Positions 51,185 to 59,772 of a DNA stretch of 64,000 nt are shown one piece after another. Position 1 is the stretch's first letter; every line of letters begins with the position of its first letter. The DNA is taken from positions 1-64,000 of the forward strand of contig JAZKGO010000040.1 in NCBI GenBank assembly GCA_040385875.1, written 5' to 3'. Under the pieces are notes generated by a model. It did no database searches, was not told the DNA's origin, and was given only the letters and a program-made list of their open reading frames with translations. This stretch comes from JANMZR01 sp040385875 (GTDB lineage Bacteria; Bacteroidota; Bacteroidia; Cytophagales; Spirosomataceae). A program made the position numbers and the translations under genes.

Positions 51185-52432
51185 TTATTCAAATTCTTGT
51201 TTCAAAATATTCAATATTTCAACAATCGTTTCTTCTTCCAATTCGGTTCTTCTCACAAGATCGTCTTTAGTCAAGGCCAATACTTGTTTAGCAGTATCCA
51301 AACCAACACGGTGGAATTCAGCAATTACCCAATCTTCTATTTCGTCATTAAATTCTGACAAGTCTACATCTTCTTCATCAACCTCGCTTAGCTCAATATC
51401 ACGGAATACATCGATTTCCATTCCCACCAATTTCCCTGCTAATTTGATATTTTGGCCTCCTTTACCGATTGCTAACGAAACCTGATCTGGTTTCAAAAAC
51501 ACTGCTACTCTTTTGGCTTCTTTATCAATACGCATTGAAACAATTTTAGCAGGACTTAAGGCACGGCTAATATAAAGTTCCATGTTTTCGGTATAGTTAA
51601 TCACATCGATATTCTCATTTTCCAACTCACGTACAATACCGTGTATCCTCGAACCTTTCATACCTACACATGCTCCTACTGGATCAATTCTGTCGTCATA
51701 AGACTCCACGGCTACTTTGGCACGCTCACCTGGTTCACGAACAATTTTCTTTATTGAAATTACACCGTCATATATTTCAGGAATCTCTTGTTCAAAAAGT
51801 CTTTCTAAAAACATAGGTGAAGTTCTTGATAATGAAAGCTTTGGCGTTCCATTATTCATCTCCACTTTTGAAATAACTGCTTTTACTATTTCACCTTTTT
51901 TGAATCGATCTTTAGGTATCGTATCATTTCTTGACATCGTAAGCTCGCTACCTTCGTCGTCTACTAAAATAATTTCTTTACTCAAAATCTGATACACTTC
52001 AGCTGAAACAAGGTCACCCACCAAATCTTTGTACTTGATATAGAGAAGTTCTTTCTCCATATCCTTGATTTTCTGAATGAGGGTTTGGCGTGCCGTTTGT
52101 ACTACCCTTCTTCCAAAATCTTCTAATTTAATTAACTCTGCTACTTCCTCACCGATTTCAAAATCTGGCTCAATTAATTTAGCTTCGGCCAATGGTATCT
52201 TATCGTAATCCCAAATATCTTCGGAGTTATCGTCCACAATTTCTCTTGTTCTCCACATCTCCAAGTCACCACTATCAGGGTTGATAATTACATCAAAGTT
52301 TTCATCTGTTCCATATTTTTTTCTGATCATGGTGCGAAACACCTCTTCCAGAATTTTGATCATGGTAGGACGATCAATATTTTTTGTTTTGGCAAAATCG
52401 GAAAACGATTCAATTAAAACTGCACTATCCAT
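51185..52432 (-). CDS. nusA: Transcription termination/antitermination factor NusA
   Basis: A 415-residue RNA polymerase-binding factor that modulates pausing, termination and antitermination. The N-terminal domain (about 1-130, LIESFSDFAKTKNIDRPTMI) is followed by an S1 domain (about 135-200), two KH domains (GACVGMKGSRIHGIVREL near 250; LAIGKGGQNIKLAGKLVG near 320), an acidic linker and a helix-hairpin-helix end (TAKQVLALTKDDLVRRTELE). The order rimP-nusA-infB is the ancestral bacterial one. NusA autoregulation through leader termination is known elsewhere, and a terminator-like hairpin sits in this operon's leader. Confidence 0.97.
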   Translation of the reverse strand: MDSAVLIESFSDFAKTKNIDRPTMIKILEEVFRTMIRKKYGTDENFDVIINPDSGDLEMWRTREIVDDNSEDIWDYDKIPLAEAKLIEPDFEIGEEVAELIKLEDFGRRVVQTARQTLIQKIKDMEKELLYIKYKDLVGDLVSAEVYQILSKEIILVDDEGSELTMSRNDTIPKDRFKKGEIVKAVISKVEMNNGTPKLSLSRTSPMFLERLFEQEIPEIYDGVISIKKIVREPGERAKVAVESYDDRIDPVGACVGMKGSRIHGIVRELENENIDVINYTENMELYISRALSPAKIVSMRIDKEAKRVAVFLKPDQVSLAIGKGGQNIKLAGKLVGMEIDVFRDIELSEVDEEDVDLSEFNDEIEDWVIAEFHRVGLDTAKQVLALTKDDLVRRTELEEETIVEILNILKQEFE

Positions 52433-52494
52433 TCTTTTATTTTTACTTTTTCCTTGTTAAAAAATTGTATTTTATTGTAAATCAACCTATTGTA

Positions 52495-52968
52495 TTATCC
52501 AAAGGATACTTGAACTTGAGCCATTTTAATCTTTGCAAATTCCAAAAAAAGCGGTTCTTTTTTGATTGTTTTCAACTTTCCTTTTAATACCTCCTCAAAA
52601 ATCTCGATTCCAGTATCGGTAACTGCACTTAGCTTTCCTTGTTTTTTATCTCCTTCTAAAAGCGTAATTTTCAAAACTCTTCCAATATTTTTAGAATATT
52701 GGCGAGCATTTGTGAGCGAAATATCTACTCCTGGCGAGGATACCTCCAACACAAAAGGAGTTTCGAATACATTCTCTGCCTCAACATCATTGCCCAATTT
52801 TCTGCTAATATAGGCACATTCATCGATTGTAATCCCCGCATCACTATCTATCAAAAGCACTAAAGTAGGGTTTTTTTTTGAACTGGAGATGTTCAAATCG
52901 ACCACAAAAAATTTGCCGTTTTCAAGATAAGGCTCTAAAAGTTCATGAATTTTTTTAATGCTTTCCAT
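52495..52968 (-). CDS. rimP: Ribosome maturation factor RimP
   Basis: A 157-residue protein needed for 30S subunit maturation. ATG 52968 is chosen because MESIKKIHELLEPYLENGKF is the natural start; the frame extends seven codons to a TTG at 52989 with no conserved residues. Landmarks are FFVVDLNISSSKKNPTLVLL, IDSDAGITIDECAYISRKLG and the FVLEVSSPGVDISLTNARQY motif, then the C-terminal SH3-like domain. First gene of the rimP-nusA-infB operon. The promoter is 95-126 bases upstream and a hairpin with a T run lies between promoter and start. Confidence 0.94.
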   Translation of the reverse strand: MESIKKIHELLEPYLENGKFFVVDLNISSSKKNPTLVLLIDSDAGITIDECAYISRKLGNDVEAENVFETPFVLEVSSPGVDISLTNARQYSKNIGRVLKITLLEGDKKQGKLSAVTDTGIEIFEEVLKGKLKTIKKEPLFLEFAKIKMAQVQVSFG

Positions 52969-53018
52969 TTTACTTTGTGGGCCTGGCAATTAAATTAAAA
53001 AGTACAATCAACTAAAAC

Positions 53019-53042
53019 AAAAAAGGGAGTAACACCCCCTTC
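53019..53042 (-). terminator. Terminator-like hairpin in the rimP leader
   Basis: On the minus strand AAGGGGG-TGTTA-CTCCCTT makes a 7-bp stem with one G-T pair, followed by TTTT. It lies downstream of the rimP promoter and 50 bases before the rimP ATG, so it can act as an attenuator as well as stopping prmC read-through. Confidence 0.6.
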
Positions 53043-53062
53043 CATTTCTCTAAATTACGGTG

Positions 53063-53094
53063 CAAAGCTAATATTTTTTTATGTGAAAAGCAAA
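53063..53094 (-). promoter_or_regulatory. Promoter of rimP-nusA-infB
   Basis: On the minus strand TTTG (53094-53091), a 20-base spacer, then TAGCTTTG (53070-53063), an exact phylum consensus. The predicted start of transcription is near 53057, giving a leader of about 90 bases. Confidence 0.65.
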
Positions 53095-53160
53095 TATATT
53101 CTAATTAAAAGCTTGATTTGGCTATGATTAGCCCTCTTTTTTGACATAAACTGAACAATA

Positions 53161-54015
53161 CTAAAGCTTTTGAGCGGTAACAATTCGATCTTTTTGGTGA
53201 ATATCTTTAATTATTTCGATTTTCGCAAAACCTAACACTTTAAAGTAATTGGCAATTTCCTGTCCAAATTTTTCATTTATTTCAACCAACAGACTACCAT
53301 TAGGTTTCAAATTTTGAATGGCAAACTGTCCTATTTTTTCATAAAAAATAATCGGATTAGCATCTTCCACAAACAAAGCCAATTCTGGCTCAAAGTCCAA
53401 AACATTTTTTTGCATCAAAACTTTATCAGCATTGGTAACATAAGGAGGGTTACTCACAATCAAATCAAATTTTTGATCTGACGATAAAGGCTCTTTTAGA
53501 ATATCTTGTTTTTCAAAAATAACATTCGCTTGATTAATTGCATTATTTTGCTTGGCTATTTTTAGAGCCTCCTCGGAAATGTCCCATGCCTTTACGGTCA
53601 GATTTTCAACAGATTGATCAAGGGATATGGCGATACATCCTGACCCCGTTCCGATATCTAAAACATGCCGTTTTGCTATCAAATGGGGAACAGATTTTAA
53701 TTTTTCGATGACTAAACTGACCAACTCCTCAGTTTCTTGTCGTGGAATGAGCGTATAGTGATTTACCCTAAACTTTCTTCCAAAAAAATCAGCCTCACCT
53801 ATGATATATTGAATCGGCTCATATTTGAGTAATCTTTCAATAACAAGCTCAAAATCAAATACTTCTGGCAAGGGCTTGTCCAATAAAATATCCATTTTGG
53901 TGAAATTAAAAACAGATTCGAAGAATAGAAAAGCGATACTTTTAGCCTCATTTATGTCATAAATCGAATTGATTTTTGATACAAAATAGTTGAAACTACT
54001 TTTGGAAGATTTCAT
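53161..54015 (-). CDS. prmC: Peptide chain release factor N5-glutamine methyltransferase
   Basis: A 284-residue SAM-dependent methyltransferase that modifies the GGQ glutamine of release factors. ATG 54015 (MKSSKSSFNYFVSKINSIYD) is preferred to the longer frame reaching 54105, whose extra 30 residues are not family-like and would overlap the divergent ribD start. An N-terminal helical domain (YEPIQYIIGEADFFGRKFRV) precedes the SAM motif VLDIGTGSGCIAISLDQS and the catalytic SNPPYV. The length is normal. Divergent from ribD with 75 bases between. Confidence 0.93.
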   Translation of the reverse strand: MKSSKSSFNYFVSKINSIYDINEAKSIAFLFFESVFNFTKMDILLDKPLPEVFDFELVIERLLKYEPIQYIIGEADFFGRKFRVNHYTLIPRQETEELVSLVIEKLKSVPHLIAKRHVLDIGTGSGCIAISLDQSVENLTVKAWDISEEALKIAKQNNAINQANVIFEKQDILKEPLSSDQKFDLIVSNPPYVTNADKVLMQKNVLDFEPELALFVEDANPIIFYEKIGQFAIQNLKPNGSLLVEINEKFGQEIANYFKVLGFAKIEIIKDIHQKDRIVTAQKL

Positions 54016-54090
54016 TTTTGAAAATAATCTTAAGGAATGGAATTCAGATTGTAAATTTACAGATAATAAAATAAATGATTTAGGAAAGCC

Positions 54091-55122
54091 TTGGATGACT
54101 CTCAAAAATACATGTTACGTGCTTTGCAATTGGCCAAATTAGGAGCTGGAAATGTGGCACCCAATCCTATGGTAGGTTGCGTGATTGTGTATAAAGGCGT
54201 CATAATTGGTGAAGGCTGGCATAGTAATTATGGGGGTCCACATGCCGAAGTGAACGCCATCAATTCAGTTAAAGAACCCTCAAAACTATCAGAATCAACG
54301 GTTTATGTTACTTTAGAACCTTGCTCCCATTTTGGAAAAACACCCCCATGTGCAGATTTGTTGATTGAAAAGAAGGTTAAAAAAGTCGTAATCTGCAACC
54401 TTGACCCCAACCCTTTAGTGGCTGGAAAGGGTATTGAAAAACTAAAAAAAGCAGGAATTGAAGTGGAAGTTGGAATCCTTGAGGAAGTTGGCTTAGCACT
54501 CAACAAACGCTTTTTCACTTTTATTGAGAAAAAACGGCCCTTTATCCTATTGAAATGGGCACAAACTGCTGATGGATTTATGGCTGGAGAAAATGGAAAG
54601 CAAATCCAAATTTCCAATGAATTTAGCTCAAAATTAGTCCATAAAATGCGGGTTGAAAATGCAGCGATAATGGTTGGTACCCAAACTGCTCTGAATGATA
54701 ATCCCAATTTAACTGCCAGAAATTGGCACGGAAAAAATCCGATTAGAGTAGTGATTGATAAGCAATTACGATTTAAACAAACCATGAATATTTTTAATGA
54801 GGAAGCAAATTCATTAATTTATAACCTCCACAGTGAAGGCAAAATCGGTAATGCTGAGTATGTAAAATTACCCGAAACGGATGATTTATTAGTTGACTTA
54901 ATTCAAGACTTATACACTCGAAATATTCAATCTGTTATGGTGGAAGGTGGTGCTAAATTACTAGACTCTTTTTTGAAATTAGGCCTTTGGGATGAAGCTT
55001 TGGTGATTGAGAGTGATTATAAGATTGGTGCTGGTGTAAAAGGTCCTAAAATTGATTTTTTGAATATGAAAACCGAAAAAATTGAAAATGATTTGTATTT
55101 CTGGGCAAGAAATTTAAAATGA
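54091..55122 (+). CDS. ribD: Bifunctional riboflavin deaminase/reductase RibD
   Basis: A 343-residue enzyme. The N-terminal deaminase half (about 1-145) has the zinc motifs HAEVNAIN and EPCSHFGKTPPCADLL; the C-terminal reductase half (about 146-343) begins RPFILLKWAQTADGFMAGEN and has VMVEGGAKLLDSFL. The enzyme carries out two consecutive steps of riboflavin synthesis. The start is TTG 54091, which keeps the conserved DDSQKYMLRALQLAKLGAGN N-terminus; ATG 54112 would cut it. No other rib gene is adjacent. Confidence 0.95.
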   Translation: MDDSQKYMLRALQLAKLGAGNVAPNPMVGCVIVYKGVIIGEGWHSNYGGPHAEVNAINSVKEPSKLSESTVYVTLEPCSHFGKTPPCADLLIEKKVKKVVICNLDPNPLVAGKGIEKLKKAGIEVEVGILEEVGLALNKRFFTFIEKKRPFILLKWAQTADGFMAGENGKQIQISNEFSSKLVHKMRVENAAIMVGTQTALNDNPNLTARNWHGKNPIRVVIDKQLRFKQTMNIFNEEANSLIYNLHSEGKIGNAEYVKLPETDDLLVDLIQDLYTRNIQSVMVEGGAKLLDSFLKLGLWDEALVIESDYKIGAGVKGPKIDFLNMKTEKIENDLYFWARNLK

Positions 55123-55170
55123 ATTTTTAGGGAGTACTATTTACTTTTTTTGCTATTTCTCAAATACCCA

Positions 55171-55929
55171 TTATTCTTCCCCCCAAATCTCCCACGCCTT
55201 CTCCGCTTGCCCATGCAGCATTGCTAAACCTGAATGAGTCGATTTTATTCCATTTTCTTTTCCTTTTTTTAAAAATAATGTTTCAGCAGGATTGTAAACC
55301 AAGTCATACAATAAATGTTTTGAGCTCAGCAAATGATAAGGTATTTCTGGAAAGGAATCCACATTTGGGTACATACCCAATGGGGTTGTATTGATAATAA
55401 GTTGGTAATTATCAATCACTTCTTGAGTTAATTCCTCATAAGTTAGAGTTCCTATTTCTTTTTTCCTAGAAACATATTGCACCTCTATTCCCAAATCATT
55501 CAAAGCGACTACTACTGCTTTTGCAGCACCGCCCTTGCCTAAAACCAATGCTTTTTGAGGTTGGATTTCCCTAAATTCAGGCCATGTTTCCAAGGTCCAC
55601 CGAAAGCCCCAATAGTCTGAATTATAGCCTTTTAGTTTTAACTTTGGTAACACTTTAATCGTATTCACTGCCCCAATTTTTTGAGCTGCTTCATCTATTT
55701 CATCCAAAAAAGGCATTATTTCTTGCTTGTAAGGGATGGTCACATTCAAACCTTTCAACTCCAATCCCAATTTTTTTACTAAATCAGGAAACTCTTTAAT
55801 TTTCTCCAATTCGAAAAGATGATATTCATGAGATTCTGATAAACCCAATTTTTCAAACTTTTCTGTAAAGTAACCCTTTGAAAATGAATGAGATAGCGTG
55901 CGGCCGATTAGCCCAAATTGATTCTGCAT
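55171..55929 (-). CDS. aroE: Shikimate dehydrogenase
   Basis: A 252-residue NADPH enzyme of aromatic amino acid synthesis (dehydroshikimate to shikimate). Shikimate-binding LSHSFSKGYF is at the N-terminus, the catalytic lysine is in LNVTIPYKQEIMPFLDEIDE, and NSDYWGF stands for the usual NTDxxGF. The NADP loop is ALVLGKGGAAKAVVVALNDL and the final substrate contact is GLAMLHGQAEKAWEIW. Slightly shorter than E. coli AroE, as usual in Bacteroidota. A -7-like TAGATTTG (minus strand 55972-55965) lies 36 bases upstream without a clear -33. Confidence 0.95.
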   Translation of the reverse strand: MQNQFGLIGRTLSHSFSKGYFTEKFEKLGLSESHEYHLFELEKIKEFPDLVKKLGLELKGLNVTIPYKQEIMPFLDEIDEAAQKIGAVNTIKVLPKLKLKGYNSDYWGFRWTLETWPEFREIQPQKALVLGKGGAAKAVVVALNDLGIEVQYVSRKKEIGTLTYEELTQEVIDNYQLIINTTPLGMYPNVDSFPEIPYHLLSSKHLLYDLVYNPAETLFLKKGKENGIKSTHSGLAMLHGQAEKAWEIWGEE

Positions 55930-56094
55930 TTCTAAAATTATTAGCCTAACTATTAATAATTGGGCAAATCTAGCTTAATTTGTAATAGAAAAACTAAATT
56001 GAAAGAATATCAAAATAATACAGTTCAGATATCCCGATAAATAGTTTTTTCTAAAACAAATTTAGTCAAAAAGGGGACTTTTACCCAATACTTT

Positions 56095-56949
56095 ATGTTC
56101 GATTATCTGCAGCCTGATTATATTCAAAATTTTATTCGCACCGCTTTGGCTGAAGATGTGGGTGATGGCGATCATACAGCTCTTTCGACAATACCTGCTG
56201 AAGCTCAGGGCAAAGCGCAGTTGATTATTAAAGATACGGGTATTTTAGCAGGAGTTGAGCTGGCCAAAATGATTCTCGAAGAAGTTGATAATGAGCTAGT
56301 TGTACAGCAGTTCATGCATGATGGCAAAGCCATAAAATATGGCGACATCGTATTGAAAGTAGCGGGTCGATCACAATCCATTTTAAAAGCTGAGCGACTT
56401 TTACTCAATTGCATGCAACGTATGAGTGGTATAGCCACTTTTACTAAAAGTATGGTAGATTTATTGGACGGCTTACCGACCAAGCTTTTGGACACCCGCA
56501 AAACAACTCCCAATTTTCGGCTTTGTGAAAAATGGGCATGTAAAATTGGAGGGGCAACCAACCACCGTTATGCCCTTTTTGATATGATTTTGATTAAAGA
56601 TAACCATGTGGATTATGCGGGAGGTATTAGACAAGCAATTGAAAAAGCCAATGATTATGTTCGCAAAACTGGCAAAGATTTAAAAATTGAAATTGAAGTA
56701 AGAAACCTGGACGAGTTGGCTCAAGTGTTGAAAATAGGAGGAATCTTCAGGATTATGCTAGATAATTTTAGCTTTGAAAACTTACGAAAAGCAGTAGAAA
56801 TGGTTGGTAATCAATATCCTACTGAGGCATCAGGAGGCATCAATGAAACAACAATTCGTCAATATGCGGAGTGTGGCGTAGATTATATCAGTTGCGGAGC
56901 ATTGACTCATCACGTGAAGAGTCTGGATATGAGTTTGAAGGCTTATTAG
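56095..56949 (+). CDS. nadC: Nicotinate-nucleotide pyrophosphorylase (carboxylating)
   Basis: A 284-residue quinolinate phosphoribosyltransferase, the last dedicated step to nicotinate mononucleotide. Landmarks are LAEDVGDGDHTALSTIP, LLNCMQRMSGIATFTK, LLDTRKTTPNFRLCEKWACK, IGGATNHRYALFDMILIKDN and the C-terminal ASGGINETTIRQYAECGVDY. The length is standard. It precedes nadA by 102 bases on the same strand, so the two probably form an operon, while the matching nadB is elsewhere in the window. Confidence 0.96.
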   Translation: MFDYLQPDYIQNFIRTALAEDVGDGDHTALSTIPAEAQGKAQLIIKDTGILAGVELAKMILEEVDNELVVQQFMHDGKAIKYGDIVLKVAGRSQSILKAERLLLNCMQRMSGIATFTKSMVDLLDGLPTKLLDTRKTTPNFRLCEKWACKIGGATNHRYALFDMILIKDNHVDYAGGIRQAIEKANDYVRKTGKDLKIEIEVRNLDELAQVLKIGGIFRIMLDNFSFENLRKAVEMVGNQYPTEASGGINETTIRQYAECGVDYISCGALTHHVKSLDMSLKAY

Positions 56950-57051
56950 CACTTGGCTTTTAGCTATCAGCATTTAACTATTAAAAAAGGGGAACTAATT
57001 CTTAAAAATAAAAGGCCGAAAGCCAAAAGCTGACTGCCATAAGCCAAATAT

Positions 57052-58059
57052 ATGGAATTCGAAAATTTGATAATGACCAAAGAAGAGGAAGCTGCCCGTT
57101 TAGGCTATGTAAGCCGTAGCATTCCCAAACATCTTGACCTAAGGGCTGAGATTTTAAAACTTAAAAAGGAGAAAAATGCTGTGATTCTCGCCCATTATTA
57201 TGTAGATGGCGACATTCAGGATTTGGCTGATTTTGTGGGAGATAGTCTTGGGCTCGCTCAAGCAGCCGAAAGTACCACAGCTGATATGATTGTCTTTTGT
57301 GGGGTGCATTTTATGGGTGAAACCGCCAAAATATTGAATCCAAATAAAAAGGTAGTCATCCCAGATTTTAATGCTGGCTGCTCTTTGGCAGACTCCGCCC
57401 CCAAAGAAAAATTTGCCGCTTTCAAAGCCCAACATCCCGATGCAGTGGTGGTAAGCTATATCAACTGTACAGCCGATATAAAAGCCATGACGGACATTAT
57501 CTGCACCTCAAGCAATGCCTTAAAAGTGGTGAATTCAATACCTGCTGATAAACAAATAATATTTGCTCCAGATGCCAATTTAGGCCGATATGTTGCCAAA
57601 AAAACGGGTCGTGACCTCATCCTCTGGGATGGCGCTTGTATTGTACACATTGATATTTCTTTGGAGAAACTTAAAAAATGTAAAGAGGAAAATCCCAATG
57701 CTTTGCTCATTGCCCACCCTGAGTGCAAAGAAATAATTTTGTCTATGGCAGATTATGTAGGATCTACCACAGGCCTTTTGAAATATGTACAAGAGTCTGA
57801 TGCTCAGGAATTTATTGTGGCAACAGAGGCGGGTATTTTACATAAAATGAAGCTGGCAGTTCCTCATAAAAAATTAATCCCAGCACCAGCCAATGAGAAA
57901 AATTCATGTGCTTGCAGCGAGTGTCCTTATATGAAAATGAACACTTTGGAAAAACTATACAACTGCATGTACTATGAGCTCCCCGAAATTCATGTGCCTG
58001 AAGAGATCCGAATACCTGCACTGAAAGCAGTGAAGGCTATGTTGGAAATTAGTAAATAG
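57052..58059 (+). CDS. nadA: Quinolinate synthase
   Basis: A 335-residue [4Fe-4S] enzyme that condenses iminoaspartate with dihydroxyacetone phosphate to quinolinate. Landmarks are AVILAHYYVDGDIQDLADFV, MIVFCGVHFMGETAKILNP, GCSLADSAP, NCTADIKAMTDIICTSSNA, FAPDANLGRYVAKKTG and HPEC. Near the C-terminus is SCACSECPYMKMNTL, holding the third cluster cysteine. The three cluster Cys (the first near residue 83) are all present. It follows nadC. Downstream is the REP-flanked transposase element, which has inserted 36 bases after the stop. Confidence 0.96.
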   Translation: MEFENLIMTKEEEAARLGYVSRSIPKHLDLRAEILKLKKEKNAVILAHYYVDGDIQDLADFVGDSLGLAQAAESTTADMIVFCGVHFMGETAKILNPNKKVVIPDFNAGCSLADSAPKEKFAAFKAQHPDAVVVSYINCTADIKAMTDIICTSSNALKVVNSIPADKQIIFAPDANLGRYVAKKTGRDLILWDGACIVHIDISLEKLKKCKEENPNALLIAHPECKEIILSMADYVGSTTGLLKYVQESDAQEFIVATEAGILHKMKLAVPHKKLIPAPANEKNSCACSECPYMKMNTLEKLYNCMYYELPEIHVPEEIRIPALKAVKAMLEISK

Positions 58060-58094
58060 TTTTGGGGGGCTGTACACTCACAGTTATTCAAGCT

Positions 58095-58142
58095 GGTCGA
58101 CTTTTGCAAAGTCGTCCTCAGATAAATAGGATTTGTAATCCG
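58095..58142 (+). repeat. Left REP module
   Basis: Hairpin A is CGACTTT-TGC-AAAGTCG (58098-58114), followed by a CAGATAAATA linker and hairpin B, GGATT-TGT-AATCC (58129-58141), then G. Both hairpins are perfect. Confidence 0.8.
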
Positions 58143-58155
58143 ACAAGCAACCAAA

Positions 58156-58683
58156 ATGGCAAATAAGTATACAATAATTGATCAAAAAGCAGTCCATTTT
58201 CTAACTTTCACGGTACATCAGTTTGTTGATGTATTTACTCGTCAGCACTATATAGAAATTTTAATAAATAGCATCAAACATTGTCAAAAGGAAAAAGGCC
58301 TTCGTGTGTATGGATGGGTAATTATGACCAACCACACTCACTTTATTTTTGATAGTGAAGGTGAAAGCCTGAGTGACATAATAAGAGACATGAAAAAATT
58401 TACCTCTAAAAAAATATTTGAAAGTATCGAAACCAATGATCAAGAAAGTAGAAAAAGATGGTTACTTTGGTTATTAAAAAAGGACAATAATATTTGGTTT
58501 TGGGAGGAAGGCTATCATGGTGAAGAGATATGGACAAAAGATTTTTTTGAAATAAAACTTAACTATGTTCATCAAAACCCAGTTAAAGCAGGAGTTGTAG
58601 AAAAAGAAGAGGATTATTTATGGAGCAGTGCAGGTGATTATTATGGAAGTAGGAAAGGTGCGCTGGAATTGGTTGAATTTTAA
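58156..58683 (+). CDS. REP-associated tyrosine transposase (RAYT, Y1_Tnp family)
   Basis: A 175-residue single-strand DNA transposase of the HUH superfamily. The metal-binding HUH motif is MTNHTHFIF (H60, H62), and the catalytic tyrosine is Y137 in KLNYVHQNPVKAGVV, the usual place (Y.H.NPV.aG.v). The N-terminus (VHFLTFTVHQFVDVFTRQHY) and the tail (YLWSSAGDYYG) also match. RAYTs cut and join single-stranded REP hairpins and are usually single-copy and vertically kept. All catalytic residues are intact and the gene is bracketed by its likely targets within 13 and 3 bases. Confidence 0.93.
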   Translation: MANKYTIIDQKAVHFLTFTVHQFVDVFTRQHYIEILINSIKHCQKEKGLRVYGWVIMTNHTHFIFDSEGESLSDIIRDMKKFTSKKIFESIETNDQESRKRWLLWLLKKDNNIWFWEEGYHGEEIWTKDFFEIKLNYVHQNPVKAGVVEKEEDYLWSSAGDYYGSRKGALELVEF

Positions 58684-58686
58684 AAG

Positions 58687-58736
58687 CGGATTGCAAATCC
58701 TTTTTTATCTAGGGTCGACATTAAAAATGTCGACCG
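58687..58736 (-). repeat. Right REP module (inverted)
   Basis: Hairpin B' is GGATT-GCA-AATCC (58688-58700), followed by the linker TTTTTTATCT, then hairpin A', GTCGACATT-AAA-AATGTCGAC (58714-58734). Read on the minus strand it has the same order as the left module, with a different but still perfectly paired hairpin A stem. Confidence 0.8.
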
Positions 58737-58753
58737 GCAACCGTGCTCACCAA

Positions 58754-59668
58754 TTATTTGGCAAAAACTCTCACCCAGTCAACATACATCGGGTTTAGCT
58801 GAATACTTTCGGGTGGTGGGTTTCCCACATAATTGCCGCCAACGGCCAGATTTATCGCTATATTTTGCAATTTATCGAACATGGCAGGTACATTTCTACC
58901 TGTGTTTTGAAAATATTCCTTACCATCAAAAAGATAGGCTATTCTATCTTTTTCCCAGATACATTCAAATATATGCCAGCATGTAGTGATATCTGTGTCG
59001 GACTTGTAACTGCTTACTTCCGAGGGAATCCATTGGTCAGCATTGACTGAAGTGCCATAATGATAGGTACTTGAATATTCCTTAGGCTTGCCGCCATCTT
59101 GTTCTAAAATATCAATCTCTCCATTGGTTGGCCAAGCATCACCATAAACCCAAAAAGCAGGCCACATACCTATCCCAGCCGGTGTTTTGACACGAGCCGA
59201 AATTCTTAAGCTTTTATAGTTGACACCATTCGGGCTAAACTTCATCCCTGATTCAATTCGGGCAGAGGTAAAGTTGAAACTTTTTTGTACATTGCTAAAA
59301 GGGTTTTCCAGCCCAGTTATAAATTCTCTTTTGGGAGTAATGGTAAGCATTCCGTCCTTTACAGTGGTATTCGTTTCCCCGTTGTAATATTGGTATTCGC
59401 CATTGAAAGCTCCACCTATCCATTTTTTCCAATCTTTTAGGTTCGTATCAAAATCCTCTTTCCAAATATTAGTCCAATTCTCTTTCGCTAAATCTTCTAT
59501 TGTAGGATTGATTCCACAAGAATTTACCGTAATGGGATCAACCATAACTACCGGAGTAGTCGTATTTGTATTGGTGGTTGGGTTGGGATTATCCTCCTTT
59601 TTTGACCCACAATTAATCACCAAAACAATATTTGCAGTTATAAAAAGAGTAAAAAAGACTTTTTTCAT
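58754..59668 (-). CDS. GH16-family beta-glucanase lipoprotein
   Basis: ATG 59668 (MKKVFFTLFITANIVLVINC, lipobox Cys 20) is preferred over the ATG five codons earlier. A Thr/Asn/Pro-rich linker precedes a GH16 jelly-roll domain. The catalytic motif is NGEIDILEQDG with E184 nucleophile, D186 and E189 acid/base. WKKWIGGAFNGEYQYY, the GIGMWPAFWVYGDAWP cleft region and the final NPMYVDWVRVFAK strand are all typical. GH16 enzymes split beta-1,3/1,4-glucans such as laminarin or lichenan; the sub-specificity cannot be read with certainty. No SusC/SusD pair is adjacent, so it is not part of an obvious polysaccharide-utilisation locus. Surface or periplasmic. Confidence 0.93.
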   Translation of the reverse strand: MKKVFFTLFITANIVLVINCGSKKEDNPNPTTNTNTTTPVVMVDPITVNSCGINPTIEDLAKENWTNIWKEDFDTNLKDWKKWIGGAFNGEYQYYNGETNTTVKDGMLTITPKREFITGLENPFSNVQKSFNFTSARIESGMKFSPNGVNYKSLRISARVKTPAGIGMWPAFWVYGDAWPTNGEIDILEQDGGKPKEYSSTYHYGTSVNADQWIPSEVSSYKSDTDITTCWHIFECIWEKDRIAYLFDGKEYFQNTGRNVPAMFDKLQNIAINLAVGGNYVGNPPPESIQLNPMYVDWVRVFAK

Positions 59669-59772
59669 TTTGAAAGAATTCAATAAAAGGGTTATTATTT
59701 TGAAAAATAATACTCAATCAACTATTTAAAACTGGGCTTATTTTAAAAGAACCTATTATTTTTTACAAGAAA

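Larger units (their letters stand above)
58095..58736 (+). mobile_element. RAYT element: Y1 transposase flanked by inverted REP modules
   Basis: A compact 642-base unit: left REP module (58095-58142), 13 bases, the transposase gene, 3 bases, right REP module (58687-58736) in inverted orientation. The modules share GGTCGAC at the outer side, a middle AGATAAA block and GGATTTG(T/C)AATCCG at the inner side. This is the organisation of REP-associated tyrosine transposases, which are domesticated relatives of IS200/IS605. Confidence 0.8.
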
